A DNA stretch of 64,000 bases, from positions 1-64,000 of the forward strand of contig JAOARG010000069.1 in assembly GCA_025210655.1 (NCBI GenBank), in the 5' to 3' direction. The stretch is from Bacillota bacterium (lineage in GTDB: Bacteria; Bacillota; Clostridia; Peptostreptococcales; Acidaminobacteraceae). The notes beneath the pieces were generated by a model. The model was not told the DNA's origin and did not search any database. It saw nothing but the letters and a program-made list of their open reading frames with translations. The translations under genes and the position numbers were made by a program. Below, piece after piece: positions 15,951 to 25,770 of this stretch (position 1 is its first letter; each line of letters begins with the position of its first letter).

Positions 15951-17657
15951 ATGAAGAAGCAGGGACTTTATCGAAAACATATAAATACGATTAATAGAAA
16001 ATTTAATCTTCTTGTGGGAGTATTTATGGTGTGTATCATGGTATTCTTTTTTCTTTTCTCGACATATATAGAAAACAAATCTTATCAAGAAGAACTTGCT
16101 ACAAAAGCTGATAATACAATAACCTTGATGAAAGAATCCTTTAGTGTACCTATATGGAATTATGATTTACAAACTATTAATAGTATAGGTCATTCTTTAC
16201 TGGAAGATGATGAAATTGTGGGATTAAAAATAACAGAATTTGATATAGAAGCCCTTCTTTATGAAGACTATAAAGAGGATGATGGTTATGAGAAGGTTGT
16301 TAAAAAGGAAGATATTATATACAAAGATGAGATTATAGCTGAAATTGAAATAAGTCTCACTACTAAACTTGCTAAAATTCATATGAAGGATTACATACGT
16401 AATTCTATGATTTTTGTTTTGTTTATTTTTCTAGCAATAGTTATTGTTTTAAGAATAATAGCTCGATATATTACTAAACCAATAATAGAGCTTTCAGCAG
16501 TTAGTAAGAGAATAGCTTCAGGGGAATTATTTTTAAGGGCAAATATTGATAGTAATGATGAAATTTCAGAGTTAGGAAAAGAATTTAATTCAATGGCTGA
16601 TAATTTAGTGAGTAAGATTGATGAAGCTAGATATTTAAGTAGCCATGATAAATTAACTGGTCTTTATAACAGGCTTAAATTAGAAGAAAATTATAGTAAG
16701 TTAAGGGAGGAGCAGTATCCGATTGCCCTACTTATTTGTGATATAAATGGTTTGAAATTAGCAAATGAAATATATGGTCATGAGTTTGGAGATCATGTGA
16801 TAAAGACACTATCCCAAATACTTCTTTCTTTTAGGACTAAAGAAAGAAGTGTTTACCGTTGGGGCGGTGATGAGTTTATTCTTGGTGTTCAAAATTGTGG
16901 ATATAATGAAATAGGGAAACTAAAAGAAAGATTAGAAGATAGGTGTAAAGAAGAAAAATTTGATAAAGCTGGATATCCAATTTTAAATGTAACTTTTGGA
17001 TATAGTATTATGGAAAGTTCAGACGTCTTACTTAATGATGCAATTAGGGAAGCTACAGAGCTTATGAGTAGAAAAAAACTTTTAGAAAGTAGGAGTATTC
17101 ACAGTTCTATTATTGAGTATCTGAAGTCAACATTGAGTGAGAGAAGTAAAGAAACGTATGAACACGCTGAGAGATTGTTTGAACTTAGTGAATTGATAGC
17201 AAACGAATTAGAGTTATCTGAAGATGAGATGAATCAGCTAAAACTTTTTTCTTCATTACATGATTTGGGGAAAATTGCAATTAGGGACTCTATTTTACTT
17301 AAGCCAGGTCCACTAAGTGATGAAGAATGGGTAGAGATGAAGAAACATTCTGAAATAGGTTATCGTTTGGCCCTGTCATCTCCAGAGCTTGCAATTATAG
17401 CAGAATTAATACTTTGTCACCACGAAAGATGGGATGGTAAAGGATACCCTCAAAATCTAGAAGGGGAAGCTATTCCTTTATTAGCTAGGATATTAAGTAT
17501 AGCAGATGCCTATGATGCCATGACTGTTGATCGGGTATATAGAAAAAAACTTACTAAGGAAGATGCAATAGAAGAAATAAAAAGGGGATTAGGAAGTCAG
17601 TTTGATCCGAAGATAGGAAAGATATTTATTGATAAAGTAAAGCACATAGAAATCTAA
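15951..17657 (+). CDS. Membrane GGDEF plus HD-GYP c-di-GMP enzyme
   Basis: 568 residues: membrane segment at about 18-38, extracytoplasmic sensor at 40-150, second membrane segment at 151-171, HAMP at 172-225, GGDEF domain at about 230-385 with an intact GGDEF motif at 305-309, then HD-GYP at 395-565 with HD at 437-438 and HHERWDGKGYP at 490-500. Both synthesis and breakdown of c-di-GMP are therefore possible. No RxxD inhibitory site is seen before the GGDEF. It follows the binding lipoprotein by 4 bp, so the two are translationally linked and likely form a ligand-sensing unit. Confidence 0.92.
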   Translation: MKKQGLYRKHINTINRKFNLLVGVFMVCIMVFFFLFSTYIENKSYQEELATKADNTITLMKESFSVPIWNYDLQTINSIGHSLLEDDEIVGLKITEFDIEALLYEDYKEDDGYEKVVKKEDIIYKDEIIAEIEISLTTKLAKIHMKDYIRNSMIFVLFIFLAIVIVLRIIARYITKPIIELSAVSKRIASGELFLRANIDSNDEISELGKEFNSMADNLVSKIDEARYLSSHDKLTGLYNRLKLEENYSKLREEQYPIALLICDINGLKLANEIYGHEFGDHVIKTLSQILLSFRTKERSVYRWGGDEFILGVQNCGYNEIGKLKERLEDRCKEEKFDKAGYPILNVTFGYSIMESSDVLLNDAIREATELMSRKKLLESRSIHSSIIEYLKSTLSERSKETYEHAERLFELSELIANELELSEDEMNQLKLFSSLHDLGKIAIRDSILLKPGPLSDEEWVEMKKHSEIGYRLALSSPELAIIAELILCHHERWDGKGYPQNLEGEAIPLLARILSIADAYDAMTVDRVYRKKLTKEDAIEEIKRGLGSQFDPKIGKIFIDKVKHIEI

Positions 17658-17668
17658 AGTTATTATAA

Positions 17669-17706
17669 GAGTAAAATACCTGAATCTACATTTTGAGATT
17701 CTGGTA
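17669..17706 (+). terminator. Terminator-like hairpin
   Basis: AAATACCTGAATCT pairs with AGATTCTGGTATTT; weak T tract. Confidence 0.6.
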
Positions 17707-17737
17707 TTTCGAGACAGTAGATAAACTACAGTTTAGT

Positions 17738-18045
17738 TGAGCATTATGATGAATCATAACGTTAAGCGGTTATTTCATTCCTGTGAAGCGATGAATTTAT
17801 CAATTCATTGTTAAGCAGTAATTCTTCGACTTACGTACAAGGTAATTTCCCTAAGGGGAAATACTTATATAAGAGAAGTGCTTAAAAACCTTGCTATCAC
17901 AAGCTTTAAAATTCTAGCTTGCGTAGCAAGGTTTCCATGTACAGCGTTTAAAAAACGCCGCTTAACGTCTATGATAATAGATGATTAACGGTGTGAATGC
18001 ACCTGCTTCACATATATTGAGATTCTCAATATATTGCTTAACGAG
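17738..18045. repeat. Multi-hairpin inverted element, GTTAAGC word (family D)
   Basis: The word CGTTAAGC or GTTAAGC lies at 17759 and 17810 on the left; its complement lies at 17960 and 18036 on the right. Each is separated from the next by a hairpin (for example ATGAATT/AATTCAT, TTTCCC/GGGAAA, a long AACCTTGCTA/TAGCAAGGTT stem, ATATATTGAGA/TCTCAATATAT). GTGAAGC is a variant spacer on both sides. Confidence 0.65.
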
Positions 18046-18067
18046 AGTGTTGACTTTGTCTATACTC

Positions 18068-18100
18068 TAACAGGAGCTATTATTTAAGCGCCTGTTTTTT
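18068..18100 (+). terminator. Terminator-like hairpin
   Basis: ACAGGAGC pairs imperfectly with GCGCCTGT, then six T. Confidence 0.5.
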
Positions 18101-18106
18101 GAATCT

Positions 18107-18416
18107 TTATAATGTGTTTTTATAGAATATTTCTAATTTTTTTATAGCTTGGTCTACGTACTTTTCTTGATCATACAAGTCAAAGTGCTGGGCATTTTTA
18201 ATTTTGAATAGCTCCTTTTTACCTTTAGCTCTTTCGTAAGCTACTTCACTTATTGATAGCACTGGCAGGTGTAATACAAACTATAGCTGAGTAGTTAGAC
18301 TCGGGATTGTAGTTTTCAGGTAAAAATAAGTTTCCAGCAATTCTTGTTTGTTCACTTAAGAAACTAACTTTGTTTATTCCTGATTGGAACTTTGTATTTC
18401 TTTTAATTCTTTCCAT
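18107..18416 (-). pseudogene. Internally deleted alpha/beta-hydrolase gene
   Basis: Read on the minus strand, GGAGA and ATG (18416) start a frame coding MERIKRNTKFQSGINKVSFL, then IAGNLFLPENYNPE and AIVCITPASAINK before a TGA. This is the N-terminus of a YcjY/dienelactone-hydrolase-like protein. The following codons in another frame give VAYERAKGKKELFKIKNAQH and FDLYDQEKYVDQAIKKLE, its C-terminus with the catalytic His region. About 200 central residues, including the nucleophile, are missing. The gene is dead. Confidence 0.8.
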
Positions 18417-18539
18417 AATAGTCTCCTTTCACGGTTTGGGGAATAATTTAATTGATGTTAATAGAAGTCTATCTTTTAGAGTTAACTCCAAGTTAAGGGT
18501 TTTTGTGAAATTTTTTTTTATTAGCTTACAGCACTTTTT

Positions 18540-18613
18540 TCATGCCCTTCCCAACTACGATCTAGGTACCCACGACCTACGGGGAAATAATCATGATTAT
18601 TTCCCCACCTTCT
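18540..18613. repeat. Family H repeat (reverse orientation) with hairpin
   Basis: Contains CACGACCTAC and CAACTACGA words and a perfect hairpin GGGGAAATAATCA/TGATTATTTCCCC, enclosed by ATGCCC/GGGCAT. Confidence 0.5.
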
Positions 18614-18644
18614 TGGGCATAAACAAAGCAGAACTATGATATAA

Positions 18645-20885
<2,241 letters not shown>

Positions 20886-20886
20886 A

Positions 20887-20912
20887 GAAAGCTCCCTTTT
20901 GGGAGCTTTCTC
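20887..20912 (+). terminator. katG terminator
   Basis: GAAAGCTCCC-TTTT-GGGAGCTTTC directly after the stop codon. Confidence 0.85.
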
Positions 20913-20945
20913 GTGGTTGGTAGGTCGTAGGTCGTGGGTCGGAAG
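20913..20945. repeat. GTAGGTC heptamer repeat (family H)
   Basis: GGTTGGTAGGTCGTAGGTCG then TGGGTCGGAAG directly after the katG terminator. Confidence 0.7.
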
Positions 20946-20949
20946 ATAT

Positions 20950-20982
20950 TAGTCCCTTTTGCATTAGCAAAAGGGATTTTTA
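20950..20982 (+). terminator. Second terminator after katG
   Basis: TCCCTTTTGC-ATTA-GCAAAAGGGA followed by TTTTTA. Confidence 0.8.
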
Positions 20983-21010
20983 GTGAAAGCTCCCTTTTGG
21001 GGAGCTTTTT
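20983..21010 (+). terminator. Third terminator, copy of the first
   Basis: GAAAGCTCCC-TTTTG-GGGAGCTTTTTC, a near repeat of 20887-20912 followed again by CGTGGTTGGTAGG; terminator and repeat were duplicated together. Confidence 0.8.
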
Positions 21011-21011
21011 C

Positions 21012-21068
21012 GTGGTTGGTAGGTGGTAGGTCGGAAGGTCAAGTACATAAGACTATAGTTGAGCTTGT
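21012..21068. repeat. GTAGGTC heptamer repeat (family H)
   Basis: Shares GGTAGGTCGGAAGGTCAAG and ACTATAGTTGAG with 14300-14345. Confidence 0.65.
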
Positions 21069-21104
21069 CACTATTATGGGAGTAAAATATGCATAAGTGT
21101 TTTA

Positions 21105-21325
21105 GTATTAGAAGCGTCCTTATAGGACAATCAGGCAAGCTAGTAAATATTAAATTGAAATGTTCTTATTCATTTAATATTTATGGTTTTGCTTCAGCAA
21201 AAAGCATCATTTAAAATCTTTAATATTCACAGGCCTGACTTACACTTGGGGTCATTAGATTTTAAAGACAATAGATGAAGTCGCTCCTGTCGGGATAGTT
21301 ATGACATGCATATGGAGTGATTTTT
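21105..21325 (+). repeat. Structured intergenic element (family I, copy 2) ending in a terminator-like hairpin
   Basis: GTCCT-TAT-AGGAC hairpin at 21116-21128, AATCAGGC, a variable AT-rich part, GGCCTGACTT at about 21232, then GGGGTC. TCAGGC pairs with GCCTGA and GACTT with GGGTC. A TCGCTCC/GGAGTGA stem with a T run ends it at about 21325. Confidence 0.5.
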
Positions 21326-21622
21326 CAGTATTAGAGTTGCCCACGACCTAGCAACTACGAAAAAATTTATTTTTTAAATTTTAACGCCCTTTTCTCAACT
21401 CTTTAAGCTGTTTTTCAGTTACTTTTAAGTAGCTAGTTACTAAAAAGTAAATACTTTTATTTGGGCACACACTTGCTATACTTAACTACACAAAGAGAAA
21501 TGCTTGTATTTAGAATATTATCTATTGATATTTAAGTCAGTATCAATAGTAATAAGTCTTAATTGTTGAAACATTTTTTAACAATTAATTATCATAATAA
21601 AAGAGAAAAGGAGAGTTACAGA
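21326..21622 (+). other. Leader region of the cysteine-rich operon
   Basis: Holds a reverse family H word (CCCACGACCTAGCAACTACG at 21341-21360) and AT-rich DNA with no convincing ORF; AAGGAG ends it. A promoter is presumably near 21470-21560 but none is clearly consensus. Confidence 0.35.
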
Positions 21623-21940
21623 ATGGGGAAAGTTTTAGTAGAAATTTACGGAAATATGGATAAGATTCCAGTATCAACAGGGTGTGGTTGTGGACCTTCA
21701 GTTACAATGGGAGAGATGTACAATCAGTTTATGTCTGAATTAGATGAAAGTGAAATAAGGGAACAAGTTGAAGTTAAGTTTATTGAAATGGAAGATGGAA
21801 AAGTTGTGAATGATGATATTAAAGATATTCTTAACAGAGGTTTCCAGTTGCCATTAACTGCGGTAAAGGGAAATGTTAGATTCCATAGTTCAATCCCATT
21901 TTCAAATATTTATAGAGTAATCAAAACTGCATTAAAGTAG
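21623..21940 (+). CDS. Small CGCG-motif protein, probable thioredoxin-like fold (operon gene 1)
   Basis: 105 residues. The start is the ATG at 21623 with AAAGGAG 8 bp upstream; an earlier ATG lacks a site. MGKVLVEIYGNMDKIPVSTG is followed by the dense motif CGCG at about 21-24, then a long helix and FQLPLTAVKGNVRFHSSIPF, which has the cis-proline and strand pattern of thioredoxin folds. No family name is recognised. It begins a four-gene run with two Fe-S type proteins, so a role as a redox or metal/sulfur carrier is likely but inferred. Confidence 0.6.
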   Translation: MGKVLVEIYGNMDKIPVSTGCGCGPSVTMGEMYNQFMSELDESEIREQVEVKFIEMEDGKVVNDDIKDILNRGFQLPLTAVKGNVRFHSSIPFSNIYRVIKTALK

Positions 21941-21984
21941 CAAGATGATTAGATAAGATTTTTAAATTAGATTGGAGGATTATA

Positions 21985-22578
21985 ATGAGTACATTCAATA
22001 AAGAAGAAGTGACAAGCAAAGTCAAGTCTATGCTTTCTAATTTTAGAATTGTGGGTGTTGGATCAAGGGAAAGATTTGCTGATGATGAAAAAGTAGAGGG
22101 TTTAATAGATAGGGGTCCAGAGAAGTATGTTCCAAACTATCAATCTGTAATTGCATTTGGTGATGGTAATCATAAGAAGGATAAGGATTCAAATGAGACA
22201 TTCGGATGGGATTATTTTTTTAGTGAGCTAATTTCTCCCCTTGAAGTAGTGGAATATTTAGATTTTTTGGGGTATAAATCTCACATTGTTCATAAAAATG
22301 ATATTGAAGTTTCATTAGTTAACATCGGTGTAAAAGCTGGAATAGGAGAGCTAACACCTGTTAACTCATTAGTTGTTAGGGGATATGGACTGAGTCCTGT
22401 TTTACAGGCTATCATAACAGAAGCACCACTTCTTGCAGATGAATTACCTAAAGCTAAAGCTCACTGTATACAGTGTAACTTATGTTTAAAGGCATGTCCT
22501 ATAAGGGATGAAGCTTATGCACCTGGGGATATGAGTATATGTGCTTGTAACAAATGTGCAGAGGCATGTCCAGTTTAA
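21985..22578 (+). CDS. QueG/reductive-dehalogenase-like [4Fe-4S] protein (operon gene 2)
   Basis: 197 residues. The middle part, VSLVNIGVKAGIGELTPVNS then LVVRGYGLSPVLQAIITEAP, is the core seen in QueG and reductive-dehalogenase relatives. The C-terminus has cysteine motifs for two clusters: CIQCNLCLKACP at about 155-166 and CACNKCAEACP at about 185-195. It is much shorter than QueG (about 380 residues) and lacks most of the corrinoid-binding part, so it may work only as an electron-transfer protein. GGAGG precedes the ATG. It ends 32 bp before the next gene. Confidence 0.72.
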   Translation: MSTFNKEEVTSKVKSMLSNFRIVGVGSRERFADDEKVEGLIDRGPEKYVPNYQSVIAFGDGNHKKDKDSNETFGWDYFFSELISPLEVVEYLDFLGYKSHIVHKNDIEVSLVNIGVKAGIGELTPVNSLVVRGYGLSPVLQAIITEAPLLADELPKAKAHCIQCNLCLKACPIRDEAYAPGDMSICACNKCAEACPV

Positions 22579-22610
22579 ATGGTAATTTACTTAAGAAAGG
22601 GGTTATTGAA

Positions 22611-23069
22611 GTGACTAATAAAATTCAATTTTTTGCCGGTACAGCAGTACCTTGTGCTGTATATGCAGAGGAAGTTCTAAAAACTGATTTAACTATACTT
22701 ACTACAATCGTTGGTTGTGGTGGTAGAGATACTGGTGGAGGGGGATGTGGTTGTAGTGGTGGCCCAATGTCCTTACTTACACTAGATGATTTACATGATA
22801 TATTTAGTGATATGGATGATTATGAATCAGAAATATATAATCATGATACTGATCCTAATGCATACTATGAAGCCATGAACGGAGTATTAGCAAACATGGG
22901 TGTTAAAGCTAAAGTAAATGATAGTACTGTTGAGTACTTTAAAAGTATAAAAACACCGATTATTGCTGTTAATGGTGAAATAATTTCTATGGGAAGTATA
23001 CCAGAAGATTATGAGATTATGGATGCAGTAGATAATGGAAGAAAAATAGAAATTGGTGGTGGACACTAG
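22611..23069 (+). CDS. Gly/Cys-rich small protein, possible thioredoxin-like fold (operon gene 3)
   Basis: 152 residues from GTG at 22611, which has AAAGGGG at 8 bp; an ATG at 22554 inside the previous gene has no site. The notable feature is GCGGRDTGGGGCGCSGG at about 36-52, a cluster of four Cys within a glycine-rich loop. The end, TPIIAVNGEIISMGSIPEDY, resembles the last strands of thioredoxin-fold proteins such as ArsD. A metal- or sulfur-binding loop is suggested. No family recognised. Confidence 0.6.
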   Translation: MTNKIQFFAGTAVPCAVYAEEVLKTDLTILTTIVGCGGRDTGGGGCGCSGGPMSLLTLDDLHDIFSDMDDYESEIYNHDTDPNAYYEAMNGVLANMGVKAKVNDSTVEYFKSIKTPIIAVNGEIISMGSIPEDYEIMDAVDNGRKIEIGGGH

Positions 23070-23180
23070 TCTTATACCAGTTTAATAAGTTCTTTTAGCG
23101 CTTCAATGTCTCATTTCAGCTATCATATTTTCCAAATAAGAAATATAATAAAGACACAAAATAAATTTGGAGGTATTAAA

Positions 23181-23891
23181 GTGAAGGGACATAGATTAGA
23201 AAGTATTAAAATTTCAGATATTGATATGGATAAATGTTATTTCAATCCAGGATGTGCTTTGACTACCCATAATCCGGAGTCAGAGAAAAAGATATTAAAG
23301 ATACTAAATGAGCATTTCGGTACAGTGAAGATACACAATAGATGTTGTCACCACAATCCCAATTTGCCAGAAGGATCTACAATTATAAATAACTGTGCAG
23401 GATGTGACAGAAGATTTAGATCACTATATGAAGGTATTAAGACTATATCACTTTGGGAAGTTCTTGATTCAATAGAAGATTTACCATTACCTGAGTATGT
23501 CAATGTGAAGGTATCTGTACATGATTCATGTTCATACAGACCTAAACCACAGGTTCACAGCGCTGTTAGAAGTTTACTAAGAAAAATGAATGTAGAAATA
23601 GAAGAAGCAGAGCACCACGGAACAAGCTCTATTTGTTGTGGGGATAATTTCTATCCAACAATTCCATTAGAGAAAGTAAGAGAGTTCCAAAAAAACAGGG
23701 CACAGCAAATGCCATGTGACGATGTAATAGTCTACTGTATTTCATGTATCAAATCCATGACAGTAGGAGGTAAATCAGCCCACCATATGGTAGATATGGT
23801 ATTAGGACAGCCAACCTTTGTTGGAGAGGTAGATTTGCCTAAGTATCATAAGGTAGTCGGAGACTATATAGAGATGAGTAAAAATCTATAG
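23181..23891 (+). CDS. CCG-domain (HdrB/LutA-like) cysteine-rich protein (operon gene 4)
   Basis: 236 residues from GTG at 23181 with GGAGG 8 bp upstream. Two cysteine-rich blocks are visible: CYFNPGCAL ... RCCHHNP ... NCAGCDRRF near 17-85, and SVHDSCSYR ... SSICCGDNFYP ... YCISCIKSM near 115-195, like the paired CCG modules of heterodisulfide reductase subunit B and lactate-utilisation proteins, which bind noncubane Fe-S clusters. It would be the catalytic or disulfide-reducing partner of gene 2. It closes the operon. Confidence 0.75.
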   Translation: MKGHRLESIKISDIDMDKCYFNPGCALTTHNPESEKKILKILNEHFGTVKIHNRCCHHNPNLPEGSTIINNCAGCDRRFRSLYEGIKTISLWEVLDSIEDLPLPEYVNVKVSVHDSCSYRPKPQVHSAVRSLLRKMNVEIEEAEHHGTSSICCGDNFYPTIPLEKVREFQKNRAQQMPCDDVIVYCISCIKSMTVGGKSAHHMVDMVLGQPTFVGEVDLPKYHKVVGDYIEMSKNL

Positions 23892-23903
23892 ATTTTTTCA
23901 TTC

Positions 23904-23992
23904 GTGGTTAGTAGGTCGTAGCTAGTAGTTCGGAGAATCAAAGGTCTTAAGTACTTCCGACCAACGATCAACGACCTACCAACTACGAGAAA
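23904..23992. repeat. Inverted pair of family H repeats
   Basis: CGTGGTTAGTAGGTCGTAG on the left faces the complement of CGTAGTTGGTAGGTCGTTG on the right, with GTACTTCCGACC in the right arm. It forms a long imperfect stem behind the operon. Confidence 0.65.
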
Positions 23993-24038
23993 AAAGTTCT
24001 TAAAAAATATTATTTTTTAGGAACTTTTTCATTTTTTT
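23993..24038 (+). terminator. Rho-independent terminator
   Basis: AAAAAGTTCTTAAAAAATA pairs with TATTTTTTAGGAACTTTTT; further T run after. Confidence 0.8.
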
Positions 24039-24079
24039 TTCGTCTAATTACTATAAAGAAAATATTGGAGGAATTTAAA

Positions 24080-24928
24080 ATGAAAAAAATTATTGTTGCT
24101 GGTCTTGTTTTCACTTTGGCTTTATCGGCTGTAGGGTGTGGTCCTAAGGAGGCTGAGGCTGGTGAGGTTTCTGTAGATAATGCTACTGTTGTGTCGGTTG
24201 AAAATGGTGCTGATAAGGAAGCTGTTCTTGTGGATGGTGAAGAGAATCGTACTGAAGAGGGTTACTATATTTCACCTACTGATGAGTTTGAGCTAGGAGA
24301 TGTAATTACAGCTGGTGAGGTTATGGAGTTTGATGGCAAGTATATTCATATAATTTCAGGTGATCTTGTTCAAGTATATAAATATGATGGTAACAATAAA
24401 GATTTTTATATAGGTCAATCTGTTAAGCTTTTAAAAGGTGAGGATGAAGATTATCTTACTAAGACTGATGTGAAAGATTTTTCAGTGACACATACTAATA
24501 TGGGTCATCCGATTGATCAGATTGATGGTACTGTGCTTTCTTTTGATAAAGAACACTTTGTGGTCAAGTCAGGAGATAATGAAATCAAGTTTTCTTATTA
24601 CGATGAAAATCTACAGTTAGTAAAAGGTGAAGAAATTCAAGTATATGGTATGAAGTTTAGTGAGTCAGAAGATTATTCATCAGTTATGATTCTTCAAAAA
24701 GATAATCAGATGAGACTTACAGTTACTGAACTTACAAGGACTGATGATGGCAGCCTTAACGCTTTGCTAAAAGATAAGGATAATGGAGAATACTCAATTA
24801 ACCTTAGTCACGTAATGACAGAACTTGATATAGCAGATGTCAAAGTTGGAGATGAGCTAACTGTATTTTATAAGGCTATTATGGAGAGTTATCCAATGCA
24901 ACTTGATGTTGTGATTATAAGAAAGTAA
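24080..24928 (+). CDS. Lipoprotein of unknown function
   Basis: 283 residues from ATG at 24080 (GGAGG 9 bp upstream). The signal peptide ends in SAVGC with Cys20 as the lipidated residue. An acidic linker (about 21-65) is followed by three repeats of a beta-rich module: VITAGEVMEFDGKYIHIISG, IDGTVLSFDKEHFVVKSGD, and LTVTELTRTDDGSLNALLKD, each starting with a strand pair like an OB or DUF-type barrel. Such modules are seen in Clostridial surface proteins. No transport or enzyme partner is nearby. Confidence 0.72.
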   Translation: MKKIIVAGLVFTLALSAVGCGPKEAEAGEVSVDNATVVSVENGADKEAVLVDGEENRTEEGYYISPTDEFELGDVITAGEVMEFDGKYIHIISGDLVQVYKYDGNNKDFYIGQSVKLLKGEDEDYLTKTDVKDFSVTHTNMGHPIDQIDGTVLSFDKEHFVVKSGDNEIKFSYYDENLQLVKGEEIQVYGMKFSESEDYSSVMILQKDNQMRLTVTELTRTDDGSLNALLKDKDNGEYSINLSHVMTELDIADVKVGDELTVFYKAIMESYPMQLDVVIIRK

Positions 24929-24935
24929 ATATATT

Positions 24936-24968
24936 AAAGGAGCATACCGCTTATGGTATGCTCCTTTG
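24936..24968 (+). terminator. Rho-independent terminator
   Basis: AAAGGAGCATACC-GCTT-ATGGTATGCTCCTTT; the family A repeat begins at its last base. Confidence 0.85.
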
Positions 24969-25116
24969 TCTAGTGCTTATTTTTAAAAAAATTTCGCGTC
25001 TAGTATTCAAATTTTTTGAATGTCTAGTGTTAGATATTGAAAAGCATTATCTCACGACTAGTGGATTACTAAAGTAATCCGACCAACGATATTTTCCAAT
25101 CGGAAAATTTTATTAG
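24968..25116 (+). repeat. Multi-hairpin element, GTCTAGTA word (family A, left arm)
   Basis: GTCTAGTG at 24968, CGCGTCTAGTATT at about 24997, GTCTAGTG at about 25021 and CGACTAGTG at 25056, separated by hairpins (CAAATT/AATTTG type, AGATA/TATCT, GGATTAC/GTAATCC, ATTTTCC/GGAAAAT). It matches 25605-25743 in inverse orientation unit by unit. Confidence 0.8.
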
Positions 25117-25215
25117 TAAAAGAGATTGAAATAATATAAGCAAATAAAATTCTAAGATATAGTGATATTATTTAAGTATAGGTAGTAATAGGAAATAATA
25201 TTTATGGAGGTTGAT

Positions 25216-25572
25216 ATGAAGTATTTATTTACTAGATTTAAATGGATAGTAATTTTGATATTAATTGAATTGTTTTTCTATTTTAGAATAAAACCGAGCA
25301 ATCTAGAAATGTTTTTCATGGTGTGGGGATTTATTGCATTGGCCCTACTTTTAAGTAATATTTTTAAGGTTAATGAAGATAACCCTATGCCTGGATTGGG
25401 TGGTGATGATAGTAGTAATTATGCCAATTTGGCTACTGCTTTTGTAGAAAGAAAATATGGCTCTGAAAAAAACATAAGAAGAAGTAATTCCGGGCTATTT
25501 GATCCTATCAATTTAGGATACTTACTTCTTTTATTAGCAAATATTATTGGATATGCAATAATATTAGATTAA
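25216..25572 (+). CDS. Small membrane protein enclosed by inverted family A repeats
   Basis: 118 residues from ATG at 25216, which has GGAGG 5 bp before it; an ATG at 25204 overlaps that site. Hydrophobic segments lie at about 8-24, 32-47 and 97-116, with a hydrophilic, Gly/Asp/Asn-rich middle (MPGLGGDDSSNYANL). No family recognised. The two family A arms lie about 100 bp upstream and 33 bp downstream, so the gene appears to be cargo of, or invaded by, this repeat. Confidence 0.65.
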   Translation: MKYLFTRFKWIVILILIELFFYFRIKPSNLEMFFMVWGFIALALLLSNIFKVNEDNPMPGLGGDDSSNYANLATAFVERKYGSEKNIRRSNSGLFDPINLGYLLLLLANIIGYAIILD

Positions 25573-25604
25573 ATAATTTTTATTACATAAAAAATTTAAA
25601 CACT

Positions 25605-25743
25605 GTTTTGCGTTGGCAAAACTACATTGGACAGATTACGTGAGTAAACTATTAGTCACAAGATAAAGGTTTTGCATATCTTGTACTAGACTTTTAAGGA
25701 ACTTAAATACTAGACGCGAGTTTCTAAAGGAACAGCACTAGAC
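25605..25743 (-). repeat. Multi-hairpin element, GTCTAGTA word (family A, right arm, inverted)
   Basis: On the minus strand: GTCTAGTGCTG, CGCGTCTAGTATT, GTCTAGTACAAGATA, GACTAATAG and a closing TTTTGC/GCAAAA hairpin, in the same order and spacing as the left arm. Confidence 0.8.
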
Positions 25744-25744
25744 A

Positions 25745-25770
25745 GGAGAGTCATTTCATTGACTCTCCTT
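25745..25770 (-). terminator. Terminator overlapping the MerR stop codon
   Basis: GGAGAGTCA-TTTCAT-TGACTCTCC; the minus-strand stop codon lies in the loop. It abuts the family A arm. Confidence 0.7.

Noticed and set aside
18370-18639. 89-codon plus-strand frame
   Set aside because: Runs antisense over the start of the hydrolase pseudogene and through a hairpin repeat; no ribosome site.
20913-21068. GTAGGTC arrays as a minisatellite or replication origin (DnaA-box-like)
   Set aside because: The arrays are short, imperfect, spread over many 3' ends and do not match the DnaA box.
22554-23069. ATG at 22554 as start of the Gly/Cys-rich gene
   Set aside because: It lies inside the Fe-S gene with no ribosome site; GTG at 22611 has AAAGGGG at good spacing.
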